From: CAWBLP01 sp963789495
GTDB lineage: Bacteria; Pseudomonadota; Alphaproteobacteria; Acetobacterales; Acetobacteraceae
DNA: 64,000 nucleotides
Assembly: GCA_963789495.1 (NCBI GenBank)
Contig: CAWBLP010000014.1
Span: forward strand, 1-64,000
Reading direction: 5' to 3'
In this document: positions 8,017 to 16,441 of the stretch, piece by piece
Layout of the letters: the number at the start of each line of letters is the position of its first letter
Numbering within the stretch: position 1 is the first letter of the stretch
Made by a program: the position numbers and the translations under genes
The notes under the pieces: model-generated
Databases searched by the model: none
What the model saw: the letters and a program-made list of their open reading frames with translations, nothing else
What the model was told of the DNA's origin: nothing

Positions 8017-8523
8017 ATGGCTGAGGTGCAGGAGGAGCTGAGCCGGCTCGCCGGCCTACCAGGGCACGAGCTTCGCATCGAATGGCGGCGGCAATTCCGG
8101 AGCGAGCCTCCGGCAGGACTGAGCCGAGACCTGCTGCTCCGAGCCGTCAGCTATAAGGTGCAGGAGCGGGCATATGGTGGTCTGAACCAGGCCATCAAGC
8201 GGGTCTTGCGCAACGAGGTGACGAAGATCACAGCGAAGGGCGCCAACGGCGCCCTTCGCTTGCCGCCGGCACTGAGTCCCGGCGTGCGTCTGGTGCGCGA
8301 ATGGCGAGGGCAGACGCACAGTGTGGCGGTGCGGGAGGACGGCTTCGAGTATCAGGGGCAGCGCTATCGCTCGCTGACGGAGATCGCCCACCATATCACC
8401 GGCGCTCACTGGTCGGGGCCGCGGTTCTTCGGCGTTGTCCAGGTACGAACAAAACCCAGTGCGGCCTCCGGCGGACGATCCACTGACGATACGGCAGAGG
8501 TGGCTGAGCATGGCCAAGTCTGA
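8017..8523 (+). CDS. DUF2924-family protein
   Basis: The 168-aa protein starts with ATG at 8017, one base after the ancestral stop of the DUF3489 gene. It begins with a conserved ELSRLAGLPGHELRIEWRRQF segment (long motif at residues ~7-27), then LSRDLLLRAVSYKVQERAYGGL. The C-terminal half (PGVRLVREWRGQ, VAVREDGFEYQGQRYRSLTEIAHHITGAHWSGPRFFG) looks like a small winged or beta-rich DNA-associated domain. DUF2924 is known mainly as a companion of large serine recombinases in proteobacterial islands, with no assigned biochemical role. Its end overlaps the recombinase start by 14 bp, which suggests coupled translation. It is the only intact gene of the two modules. Confidence 0.85.
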   Translation: MAEVQEELSRLAGLPGHELRIEWRRQFRSEPPAGLSRDLLLRAVSYKVQERAYGGLNQAIKRVLRNEVTKITAKGANGALRLPPALSPGVRLVREWRGQTHSVAVREDGFEYQGQRYRSLTEIAHHITGAHWSGPRFFGVVQVRTKPSAASGGRSTDDTAEVAEHGQV

Positions 8524-10255
8524 ACCCACCGCCGGCCGACGCGGCAACCCGCTCGTCCGCTGCGCCGTCTACACCCGAAAGTCCTCGGAGGAAGGGCTGG
8601 AGCAAGACTTCAATTCGCTGCACGCCCAGCGCGAGGCTTGTGAGGCCTATATCAAGAGCCAGAAGCACGAAGGCTGGGTCGTGCTGCCAGCCCAGTACGA
8701 CGATGGCGGCATCTCCGGCGCCACGATGGACAGGCCGGCATTGCAGCAACTCCTGGCCGACATTCGAGCCCGCAGGGTCGATACCGTGGTGGTCTACAAG
8801 GTCGACCGGCTCACCCGCTCGCTCGCCGATTTCGCCAAAATTGTCGAAATCTTCGACGCCCATGGTGTCGCCTTCGTCTCGGTGACGCAGCACTTCAACA
8901 CAACCAGCTCGATGGGACGGCTGACGCTGAATGTGCTGCTATCGTTCGCCCAGTTCGAACGCGAAGTTGCCGGCGAACGGATCCGCTACAAGATCGCGGC
9001 GTCGAAGCAGAGGGGCATGTGGATGGGTGGCAACCCGCCACTCGGCTACGATGTCCGCGACCGCAAGCTGGTGGTGAACGAAGCCGAGGCTGAGACCGTG
9101 CGACACATCTTCCACCGCTACGTGGCCCTGCGCTCGGTGCGGTTGCTAGCGGAGGATTTGGCTGACGCCGGGATCACCAGCAAGCGGTGGCTGAGCTCAA
9201 CCGGCCATCAAAAGGGCGGGCAGCCGTTGGCCCGCGGCGCGTTGTATCTGATGCTGCAAAATCGCATCTACCTCGGCGAGATCGTCCACAAGGATCGGCA
9301 TTACCCGGGTCAGCAGGCTCCCATCGTTGATCAGGCTTTGTGGGACCAGGCTCACGCAAATCTGGTGGCCAACGCCGGGGATCGGCGAGCAGGGCGCCAG
9401 GCGAAGGAACCGAGCCTGCTGGCTGGCCTGATCTTCGACGATCTTGGCAACCGCATGAAGTCCAACGCATGCCGTGAAGGATGGCAAGCGTTATCGATAT
9501 TACATCTCGCGGCCGTTGGTCACGGCAGGGCGACCCAAGGCGCCTGGCGCATATCGGATCCCGGCTCCCGAGGTGGAGCAGGTCGTCTCCAATCGGATCC
9601 AGACCCTGCTCGCCGATGGCACGGCAGTGTTCGACGCAGTGAATTCCACGACGACCACGAGCGCGCAATGCGGCGAGCTGGTCCTGCAGGCAGCCGCCCT
9701 GGCACGATCTTGGTCAGAGCTACCATTGTTCGAGCAACGTCGCATCGTCGGCGCTCTGATCACACGGATCGAAGTTGGCGGCGACAGCGTCACCCTCCAT
9801 GCGGTTCCGACGAATTCGGCACAATCATCCAGCCGGGCAGCAGCGGTGATCCTCATCACGATGCGAACCAGCACGCGAATGGGACCGCAACAACTCTTAC
9901 AATCCCCGTTCAGCTACAACGCGTCGGCAAGGGCAGTCGGCTCATCGTGGGCGGGGACGCACGTGGCCCATCCAGCCCCAATGGCTCGCTGATCCGATTG
10001 TTGGCGCGAGCCCATCAGCTGCAGCAACAGCTGCTGGACGACACCAAGCGCAGCGTGGAGGAATTGATCCAGCAGGCCAAGCTCAACCGGACGTACGCGA
10101 CGCTGCTGCTCCGCCTGTCTTGGCTAGCACCGGAAATTACCGAGGCCATTCTGCAGGGCCGCCAGCCTCCGACACTGACCGCTGACAAACTCGCACGCGC
10201 GACCCGCATCCCACTCGACTGGCGGACACAAAGAGAAGTGCTCGGCTTCCGCTGA
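8510..10255 (+). pseudogene. Large serine recombinase with two frameshifts (module copy 2)
   Basis: From ATG 8510 the protein shows a resolvase domain: RCAVYTRKSSEEG (catalytic Ser), DDGGISGATMDRPALQQLL, then VYKVDRLTRSLADFAKI and NVLLSFAQFEREVAGERIR. The recombinase domain follows (GGNPPLGYDVRDRKLVVNEAE, GALYLMLQNRIYLGEI). At about 9464-9470 (GAAGTCCAACGCATGCCGTG) an extra G moves the reading out of frame; without it the family sequence SNHAVKDGKRYRYYISRPL follows. The alternative frame continues to LPLFEQRRIVGALITRIEV, and the original frame is resumed after ~9860. The gene ends LPLDW-type: IPLDWRTQREVLGF at 10255. Two compensating shifts across some 400 bp make a functional product unlikely unless they are sequencing errors. 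Confidence 0.85.
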
Positions 10256-10281
10256 ACGCCCAGAACGGGACCACCCCTCCA

Positions 10282-10303
10282 GGCCCGTCGGCCGAGACGG
10301 GCC
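10282..10303 (+). terminator. Stem-loop after the recombinase gene
   Basis: GGCCCGTC, a 6-nt loop GGCCGA, then GACGGGCC form a perfect 8-bp GC-rich stem 26 bp after the recombinase stop, followed by CTTCTCGTTCC. The T-tract is poor, so termination is plausible but not certain. Confidence 0.55.
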
Positions 10304-10595
10304 CTTCTCGTTCCATCGCGTTCCTACGATGTCCCGTTCAGGCCGCCCGGGATGGCCGGCCCGCTCATTTGCTCCGATGCTGCCATGGCTACGTCTTCGG
10401 ATGCTCCTATGAGCAGCTCAAATAAAAGCGCAACAAAGCCTGACAGAGACGCAGCCACCGCCACGCCCCGCGCTCGCCACCAAAACCGTCTCCCTGCTGT
10501 CGGTCCGAACGAGGGCTCGAAAACGTCACCCACTCCCGCGGAATGTGTGGCGAACCCGCCGTCGGTCGGAAAACACAGTGAATTCAACAATTTAT
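10304..10595. other. Intergenic boundary between island and core genes
   Basis: No gene is recognised in this stretch. Short frames exist on both strands without family features. It ends at the 3' end of tRNA-Gln, which on this layout faces the accessory region. Confidence 0.5.
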
Positions 10596-10669
10596 TGGCT
10601 GGGGGACCTGGATTCGAACCAAGGATGCCCGGGTCAGAGCCGGGAGTTTTACCGCTAAACTATCCCCCA
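10596..10669 (-). tRNA. tRNA-Gln (anticodon CUG)
   Basis: The 74-nt cloverleaf on the minus strand has acceptor stem TGGGGGA paired with TCCCCCA, then discriminator G and an encoded CCA. The D-arm contains TAGTTTAGCGGTAAAAC. The anticodon stem is CCCGG/CCGGG with loop CTCTGAC, giving anticodon CTG. The T-arm is GGTTCGAATCC. Its 3' end points toward the mobile region at lower coordinates, the usual side for tRNA-targeting integrative elements. Confidence 0.95.
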
Positions 10670-10756
10670 CGCGCGCGGGTCCGCCGAATACCACCTCGCC
10701 CCGTGCAGGGCAACCGGAAGCCGGCTGCTCCATCCGCGTGACCGCGGACGATCGGG

Positions 10757-11734
10757 TCAGCCGATCAGGAACCACAGACGGAACAGCGCCGTCTCCGGCC
10801 AGGTCTGCCGGATCAGCCCGGGCATGCGCAGCGCCATCAGCCGAGGCAGCACGCCGCCATGCAGCGCCCGGTCCAACGCGGCCACCTGCGCGCCGCACTG
10901 ACCGGTGAGCAGATGCGGTTGTGCCGCCAGTGCCGCGATGTGCTGACGGAAGACGCGCATGAAGGGCCGCGGACCTCGGCGCAATGCCGCCACAGCCCGG
11001 CGGAACTGAGTTGAGGGCGCGCCCACCGCATTGCCGTCGTGCTGGCGGTACAGCACCACCGGCTCGTCATCGGCCAGCACGGAGCCACCCGCCGCCGACA
11101 CCACGAGGTAGCACCACCAGTCGTGGATCGTCGCGGCCGGCGGCAGGCTGCCGCCGATCAGGCCCACCGCGATCCGGTTCAGCATCATGGTGCAGCCGGT
11201 GGCGATATTCTGCGTCAGCGCCGCGAGGAATGCCGGCTTCCGCCGCAAGGCCAAGGACAACGCAATATGCCGCAGCCGCGCATCCACCAGGACCTGACGC
11301 CCGCAATACAGCGCGGGGACGCCCTCGGGCACGCCTTCCAGCGCCGCCACCCCGCGTGCAAGTTTTTCCGGCAGCCAGACATCATCCTGGTCGGCGAACG
11401 CCACCGCACAATGCCCGGCCGCGTGCGCCACCCGCAGCAGCCGCAGAAAGCTTTCGGTGCCGCCGACCCGCCCCTCGCTTTCCACCTCCACAAACCGACC
11501 CGGTCCCAGTGTCCGGAGGAACGAGGTCACCACCGCGCGCGTGCTGTCGGAGGAGCCATCATCCCGCCAGTACAGCACCCAGGCGCGATGTGTCTGCGCC
11601 AGCAGGCTGTGCAGTTGCGCGGCCAGGAACGGCGCGCCGTTATGGGTGGACAGCAGGATCGCCACCTGTCTGTCGAGCGTGCCCGTCCCGCTCACCATAT
11701 CGGGGCCCGTCCCCATTTCGGGTCCCGTTACCAT
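10757..11734 (-). CDS. Family-2 glycosyltransferase (rhamnosyltransferase-like)
   Basis: From ATG 11734 the protein is 325 aa. The GT-A fold begins with QVAILLSTHNGAPFLAAQL and shows YWRDDGSSDSTRAVV, then the acidic metal/nucleotide motif FADQDDVWLPEKL and, further on, ATIHDWWCYLVV and LYRQHDGNAVG. This pattern fits cell-wall or O-antigen rhamnosyltransferases using dTDP-L-rhamnose. It is the last gene of the rhamnose-synthesis operon and lies 71 bp downstream of rfbD, which supports that donor (inference). Several in-frame starts exist: ATG 11854, which would overlap rfbD, ATG 11734 with a G-rich site upstream, and ATG 11698. The first is least likely. Confidence 0.75.
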   Translation of the reverse strand: MVTGPEMGTGPDMVSGTGTLDRQVAILLSTHNGAPFLAAQLHSLLAQTHRAWVLYWRDDGSSDSTRAVVTSFLRTLGPGRFVEVESEGRVGGTESFLRLLRVAHAAGHCAVAFADQDDVWLPEKLARGVAALEGVPEGVPALYCGRQVLVDARLRHIALSLALRRKPAFLAALTQNIATGCTMMLNRIAVGLIGGSLPPAATIHDWWCYLVVSAAGGSVLADDEPVVLYRQHDGNAVGAPSTQFRRAVAALRRGPRPFMRVFRQHIAALAAQPHLLTGQCGAQVAALDRALHGGVLPRLMALRMPGLIRQTWPETALFRLWFLIG

Positions 11735-11805
11735 AGCCGCCCCCGTTACTCTACCGGCATGAAACTGCCTGCCCCACCCGCCGCCGGACATGCCATCAGC
11801 GCGCT

Positions 11806-12690
11806 CTAACCCGCGAAGATCGCGTCGATCGTCCGGATCAAGCCGCCCTGCCAATCCGGCAGGTGCACGCCAAAGCGGGCTGCCAGCTTACTGCAATCGA
11901 GCCGGGAGTCCGCCGGGCGGCGCGCTGCGGTCGGCCAATCGGCGGTGGTGATCGGATCGACACGCGGCACTGGTATACCATGGCGTGCGGCCTCGGCGAA
12001 GCTCGCGGTCGCCAGACCGTGCCAGGTCGTCCAGCCCGTACCGGCCGCGTGATAGATGCCGGCATGGTCGGGGCGCCAGCCCTCCGCGGCGATCCGGCCC
12101 GCGATCGCCAGGATCGCGTCGGCCAGGTCCGTCGCCGTGGTCGGACAGCCCTTCTGATCCCCCACCACGGTCAGCCGATCCCGGGAGCGCGCCAGGTTCA
12201 GCATGGTGCGCACGAAGTTGCGCCCGGTGGCCGCATAGACCCAGGACGTCCTGACCACGACGCACTGCGGCGCGGCCTCCAGCACGGCCTGCTCGCCGGC
12301 CAGCTTGCTGGCGCCATAGACGCATTGTGGCGCGACCGGGTCGGTCTCCACATACGGCGCGCCCTTTCCGCCATCGAAAACATAATCGGTCGAAATATGG
12401 ATCAGCGGAATCTCCGCCGCCGCACACAGACGGGCGAGTTCGGCGGGGCCATCGCAATTGGCCCGCCAGGCCGCCGCCTGGTCGGTTTCCGCGGCATCCA
12501 CGGCGGTGTAGGCGGCCGCATTCACCACCAGCCAGGGCGCGGTATCCCGGAGCACCGTGGCCAGGCTCCCCGGCCGGTCGAAGTCGAAGGCTGGGCGGCC
12601 GACGCGGCACAACGGCACGCGCGCCGCCGTCTCCAGAGCCGTGGCGAGCTGGCCGGTCCCGCCGGTCACCAGAATGGGCGCCATCGCCAT
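11806..12690 (-). CDS. rfbD: dTDP-4-dehydrorhamnose reductase
   Basis: This 294-aa SDR-type enzyme carries out the last step of dTDP-L-rhamnose synthesis, NADPH-dependent reduction of dTDP-4-keto-rhamnose. The Rossmann motif is ILVTGGTGQLATAL (residues 6-19). The active site is STDYVFDGG (100-108) and YGASK (125-129), followed by the conserved RTSWVYAATGRNFV and GCPTTATDLADAI. The start at 12690 lies one base after the rfbC stop, so the genes are coupled. A longer frame exists upstream but overlaps rfbC. The length matches the family (about 285-300). Confidence 0.93.
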   Translation of the reverse strand: MAMAPILVTGGTGQLATALETAARVPLCRVGRPAFDFDRPGSLATVLRDTAPWLVVNAAAYTAVDAAETDQAAAWRANCDGPAELARLCAAAEIPLIHISTDYVFDGGKGAPYVETDPVAPQCVYGASKLAGEQAVLEAAPQCVVVRTSWVYAATGRNFVRTMLNLARSRDRLTVVGDQKGCPTTATDLADAILAIAGRIAAEGWRPDHAGIYHAAGTGWTTWHGLATASFAEAARHGIPVPRVDPITTADWPTAARRPADSRLDCSKLAARFGVHLPDWQGGLIRTIDAIFAG

Positions 12691-12691
12691 G

Positions 12692-13249
12692 TCAGGCTCG
12701 AACCCATCGCTGGCATTCGGCGAATTTCGGCAGGACGCCATCCTTGTCCGACAGCAGCGCCTCGTGCGGCGCGATCGGCCAGGGCAGCGACAGCGTCGGA
12801 TCGTTCCAGATCACGCCTCGTTCGGCTGCCTTGTCGTAATCCGCGGTGACCTTGTAGATCACCTCGGTATCCGGCTCGAGCGTGCAGAACCCGTGCAGGA
12901 ATCCGGCAGGAATCCAGAGCTGCTGCCAGTTGCGTGCGCTCAGTTCGGCGCCGACATGCTGGCCGAAGGTCGGCGAGCCGTGGCGCACATCGACCGCGAC
13001 ATCCCAGATCGACCCGCGCACCACGCGCACCAGCTTGCCCTGGGCGTTCGGCGCGATCTGCAGATGCAGACCGCGCACCACGCCGCGCTGGGCGGAAAAA
13101 CTGTGGTTGTCCTGCACGAACGGTCCGGAAATTCCCAGGTCACGATAGCGACGATCGCTCCATGTCTCCGAGAAAAATCCGCGCGGGTCGGCAAAGCGCG
13201 GCGGCGTCAGCAGCAGGACCTCGGGAATAGCCAGGCGTTCCGCGATCAC
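12692..13249 (-). CDS. rfbC: dTDP-4-dehydrorhamnose 3,5-epimerase
   Basis: This 185-aa cupin enzyme epimerises dTDP-4-keto-6-deoxyglucose at C3 and C5. It shows DPRGFFSETW, FVQDNHSFSAQRGVVRGLHLQ (catalytic His62, in RGLHLQ), GSIWDVAVDVR, WIPAGFLHGFC and EVIYKVTADYD with the conserved Tyr. The GTG start at 13249 overlaps the rfbA stop as GTGA, and it gives the typical 180-190 residue length. The open frame continues upstream through rfbA but has no family content. Order rfbB-A-C-D on the minus strand. Confidence 0.93.
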   Translation of the reverse strand: MIAERLAIPEVLLLTPPRFADPRGFFSETWSDRRYRDLGISGPFVQDNHSFSAQRGVVRGLHLQIAPNAQGKLVRVVRGSIWDVAVDVRHGSPTFGQHVGAELSARNWQQLWIPAGFLHGFCTLEPDTEVIYKVTADYDKAAERGVIWNDPTLSLPWPIAPHEALLSDKDGVLPKFAECQRWVRA

Positions 13250-14121
13250 GAATGCTCTCCCTCCGCAAGTTCCAGCAGGACCCGGCCAAGTTCGGTCTTG
13301 CCGAGGGAGGCGGCGTGCTCGCGCAGCGCATCGGCATCGATGAAGCCCATGCGGAACGCGACCTCCTCCGGACATCCGACCAACATGCCGGTGCGCGACT
13401 GGATCGTCTGCACGAAGGTGGCTGCCTGCAGCAGGCTGTCGGGGGTGCCGGCATCCAGCCAGGCGCAACCGCGCGACAGGCGCTCGACATGCAGCGCGCC
13501 GGCGTCGAGATACAGACGATTGAGATCGGTAATTTCCAGCTCGCCGCGCGGCGAGGGGCGGATCGAGCGGGCCAGATCGCTGACCTGCTGGTCATAGAAA
13601 TACAGACCGGTCACCGCCCAGTTGGAGGTCGGGGCGGCTGGTTTTTCCACCACCTCCACGGCCTGTCCGGTGGCATCGAAGGCCACCACGCCATAACGCT
13701 CGGGGTCCCGCACCTGATAGGCGAACACGGTCGCGCCCACCGGTCGCGCCGCGGCGGCCCGCAACGTGGTGGACAGATGGTCGGCGTGGATCAGGTTGTC
13801 GCCCAGCGCCAATGCGCAGGCCTCACCGCCGATCCAGTCGCGGCCGATCACGAAGGCCTGGGCGATGCCATCGGGCTTCGGCTGTTCCGCGTAGCTGAAC
13901 CGAATGCCCAGCTTCTCGCCGCTGCCGAGCAGGCGGCGGAACTGCGGCAGATCGGCCGGTGTCGAGATCACCAGCACATCGCGAATGCCGGCCAGCATCA
14001 GCGAGGTCAGCGGATAATACACCATCGGCTTGTCGTAGACCGGCAGCAGCTGCTTGGACGCCGCCAGGGTCATCGGATGCAGCCGCGTGCCGGAGCCGCC
14101 GGCCAGGAGAATGCCCTTCAT
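13246..14121 (-). CDS. rfbA: Glucose-1-phosphate thymidylyltransferase
   Basis: This 291-aa nucleotidyltransferase makes dTDP-glucose, the first committed step. The N-terminus reads MKGILLAGGSGTRLHPMT, the signature nucleotide loop, followed by SKQLLPVYDKPMVYYPLT. Later blocks are YAEQPKPDGIAQAFVIG, LALGDNLIH, GVVAFD, VEKPAAPTSNWAVTGLYFYD and RGELEITDLN, all canonical for RmlA. The start ATG overlaps the rfbB stop as ATGA (14118-14121), so an upstream frame extension is rejected. Confidence 0.95.
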   Translation of the reverse strand: MKGILLAGGSGTRLHPMTLAASKQLLPVYDKPMVYYPLTSLMLAGIRDVLVISTPADLPQFRRLLGSGEKLGIRFSYAEQPKPDGIAQAFVIGRDWIGGEACALALGDNLIHADHLSTTLRAAAARPVGATVFAYQVRDPERYGVVAFDATGQAVEVVEKPAAPTSNWAVTGLYFYDQQVSDLARSIRPSPRGELEITDLNRLYLDAGALHVERLSRGCAWLDAGTPDSLLQAATFVQTIQSRTGMLVGCPEEVAFRMGFIDADALREHAASLGKTELGRVLLELAEGEHS

Positions 14122-15173
14122 GCCGCGGTCCCCAGACGCTGTCCCGCGTAGCGCGAGGCGCGGACCGTCTCCCACCAGGCGCGGTTTGCCAGATACCAGT
14201 CGATGGTGCGCGCCAGGCCGGCTTCGAACCCATGGGGCGCGGTCCAGGTCAACGCCGTCTCGCTGACCGACGGATCGATCTCGTAGCGGAAGTCATGGCC
14301 GGGCCGGTCGGTGACGAAGCGGATCAGCCGTTCGCGGGGTCCGGCCGGGTCGGGCATCTTCTGGTCGAGCTGGGCGCAGATCGCGCGGACCACATCGATG
14401 TTGCTGCGCGGCTGCCGCGCGCCGAGTGCGTAGGTGGCGCCAGGTTGGCCGAACTCCAGCACCCGGACCAGCGCCTCGGCATGGTCCTCGACGAAGATCC
14501 AGTCGCGCTGATTGGAACCGTCGCCGTAGACCGGCAGCTCCTTGCCTTCCAGTGCGTTCAGCGTGACCAGCGGGATCAGTTTCTCAGGAAACTGCCAGGG
14601 TCCGTAATTATTGCAGGTATTGCTGACGATGGTCGGCAATCCGTAGGTGTGCGACCAGGCGCGCACGAAATGATCCGACGCCGCCTTGCTCGCGGCATAG
14701 GGGCTGCGCGGATCATAGGCGGTGGTTTCGGTGAACGGCGGATCATCCGGCTCCAGCGCGCCGAACACCTCGTCAGTGGACACGTGATGGAAGCGGAACG
14801 CGGCGCGGCGGCCGGCGTCCAGCCCGGCATGGTAGCGCCGAGCGGCCTCCAGCAGAATGAAGGTGCCCACGACATTGGTCTGCACGAAGGCGGATGGCCC
14901 GTCGATGGAACGATCGACGTGGCTCTCGGCCGCCAGGTGCATCACCGCGTCGGGCTGGTGCGTCGCGAACACCTGGCGCATCGCGGCCGCATCGGTGATG
15001 TCGGCGCAGACCAGCAGGTGGCGCGGGTCGTGACGCGCCTCCTCCAGCGCATCCTCCGACGCGGCGTAGGTCAGCTTGTCGACATTGACCACCACGTGCG
15101 CGGTGCGGCGCATCAGGTGGCGCACCACGGCGGAGCCAATGAATCCGCATCCGCCCGTCAGCAGCAGCTTCAT
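14118..15173 (-). CDS. rfbB: dTDP-glucose 4,6-dehydratase
   Basis: This 351-aa extended SDR converts dTDP-glucose to the 4-keto-6-deoxy sugar. It has the NAD motif TGGCGFIGSAVVRHL (residues 6-20), HLAAESHVDRSIDGP (79-93), STDEVFG (132-138) with the catalytic Asp-Glu, and the YAASK motif (Tyr159). NTCNNYGPWQFPEKLIPLV follows. ATG 15173 was chosen because it starts exactly at MKLLLTGGCGF; the open frame continues 200 bp upstream without conserved content. It is the first gene of the rhamnose operon, so the promoter should lie in 15174-15450. Confidence 0.95.
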   Translation of the reverse strand: MKLLLTGGCGFIGSAVVRHLMRRTAHVVVNVDKLTYAASEDALEEARHDPRHLLVCADITDAAAMRQVFATHQPDAVMHLAAESHVDRSIDGPSAFVQTNVVGTFILLEAARRYHAGLDAGRRAAFRFHHVSTDEVFGALEPDDPPFTETTAYDPRSPYAASKAASDHFVRAWSHTYGLPTIVSNTCNNYGPWQFPEKLIPLVTLNALEGKELPVYGDGSNQRDWIFVEDHAEALVRVLEFGQPGATYALGARQPRSNIDVVRAICAQLDQKMPDPAGPRERLIRFVTDRPGHDFRYEIDPSVSETALTWTAPHGFEAGLARTIDWYLANRAWWETVRASRYAGQRLGTAA

Positions 15174-15455
15174 CTGCCCGCGATCCTCCGTTCCCAGCCA
15201 TTGCCACAATCGGACCGGTTGCAGCGCCCGCGGTAGCGCCACAAGCCGAACGGCACGCGCAGCGGCTCTGCGAAATCGCGCCGACGCCGCGATAGGGCGC
15301 CGTCTCCACAGCACGTTCCATTTCACGCCCGACGCGAACTCTTGAGAGCCGGCACAAACAGACTTCGTCATCACGTCAGCGTGGCCGTTATGCCGTATAC
15401 AGTTGTCTCAGGGGAAGCGTTGGTTGCACGCCAACTTGAATTAGCGCCAGTTTCG

Positions 15456-15654
15456 GGCTGGCGCTCCGTGACATTGGCTGGCGCTCCGGGGCAGGGCTGG
15501 CGCTCTGGGGATCCGGCTGGCGCTCTGGGGATCCGGCTGGCGCTCTGGGGATCCGCCTGGCGCTCCGGGGATTCGGCTGGCGCTCCGGCGATTTGGCTGG
15601 CGCTCCGGGGATTCGGCTGGCGCTCCGGCGATTTGGCTGGCGCTCAGTGGATCA
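15456..15654. repeat. Ten-unit 20-bp tandem array downstream of the usp gene
   Basis: Units start at 15456, 15476, 15495, 15515, 15535, 15555, 15575, 15595, 15615 and 15635. The consensus is GGCTGGCGCTCTGGGGATCC. The unit core GGCTGGCGCT is almost invariant, and the tail alternates between GGGGATCC, GGGGATTC and GGCGATTT. The last unit overlaps the stop codon of the usp gene (15644-15646). A 20-bp period is not a multiple of three, so the array is not a protein repeat. The rest of 15174-15455 is an ordinary divergent spacer in which I see no gene. Confidence 0.9.
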
Positions 15655-16441
15655 GCAGCACTGGCAGCGTGGCGTGCCGCAGGACGTGGTCCGTCACGCC
15701 GCCCAACACCCATTCCAGCAATCGGCTCCGGCGATACGCCCCCAGCACCAGCAGGTCCGCGCCACACGCCGTTGCGGCGGCCAGCAACGCCTCCCCGTCG
15801 CTGCGCCCGGCGGGCGCGACGCGGGTCTGGGTGAAGACGCCCTGCCATCCTGCGGGCGGCAGCGGAGCAGCGACCGCCGGCCCATCGGTCACCTCGATCG
15901 CGGTGATCTGCCCGGCCCGTGCCAGCCAGGGCTGCGCCGCCGCAATCGCCCGGCGGGTGTGTGGCCCGTCCCGCCAGCCAACCGCGACATGCATGCCGAG
16001 GCCAGCGGACGAACTGGGCGGCACGGCCAGCAAGGGGTGCCCGCTCTCGAACAGCACGGCGTCGAAGGCGGCGCGCTCGACATGGCGCGGATGCGGCCCG
16101 GGCAGTGCCATGGCGACCAGGTCGGCGGCGACGGCCCGTTGCAACACCTGCTCCGCGGGTGTGCCTGCGGCTTCCACCCAGTCCGCTTGCGGTGTTGGCG
16201 GCCGCCAGGCCTGGAACGTGGCCTGCAGGGCGGCCCGCTCCGCTGCCCCCTGCTGTTCCAGCGATTTGCGATGCGCGCCGGTCATCACCTCCTCGCTGGC
16301 AAGGATGGTTGCGGCGGGATCGACGGTCACATGCAGGGCCGTGAGGTGCGGCAAGGGCAAAGCGGAAGCGGCCTGTGCCGCCGCATTCAGGCATGCGACC
16401 GCGGACTCCGGCCGGCTCAGCACCACCAGCACCTCGGTCAT
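15644..16441 (-). CDS. Universal stress protein (UspA family, tandem domains)
   Basis: The 265-aa protein has about twice the length of a single Usp domain. The C-terminal domain ends GADLLVLGAYRRSRLLEWVLGG, then VTDHVLRHATLPVLLIH, the ATP-binding G-2x-G-9x-G type motif. The N-terminal half (MTEVLVVLSRPESAVACL) is a more diverged Usp fold. Such proteins act in the cytoplasm under stress and may bind ATP. The ATG at 16441 overlaps the crcB stop as ATGA, so the two are probably co-translated. Its stop codon runs directly into the 20-bp tandem array. Confidence 0.85.
   Translation of the reverse strand: MTEVLVVLSRPESAVACLNAAAQAASALPLPHLTALHVTVDPAATILASEEVMTGAHRKSLEQQGAAERAALQATFQAWRPPTPQADWVEAAGTPAEQVLQRAVAADLVAMALPGPHPRHVERAAFDAVLFESGHPLLAVPPSSSAGLGMHVAVGWRDGPHTRRAIAAAQPWLARAGQITAIEVTDGPAVAAPLPPAGWQGVFTQTRVAPAGRSDGEALLAAATACGADLLVLGAYRRSRLLEWVLGGVTDHVLRHATLPVLLIH

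Noticed and set aside
9460..9870. Programmed frameshift in the serine recombinase
   Set aside because: There is no slippery heptamer at the shift point (AACGCATG), and two separate shifts would be needed. Decay or sequencing error is simpler.
15456..15654. CRISPR array
   Set aside because: The units are contiguous with no unique spacers, are 20 bp long, and no cas genes are nearby. It is a simple tandem repeat.
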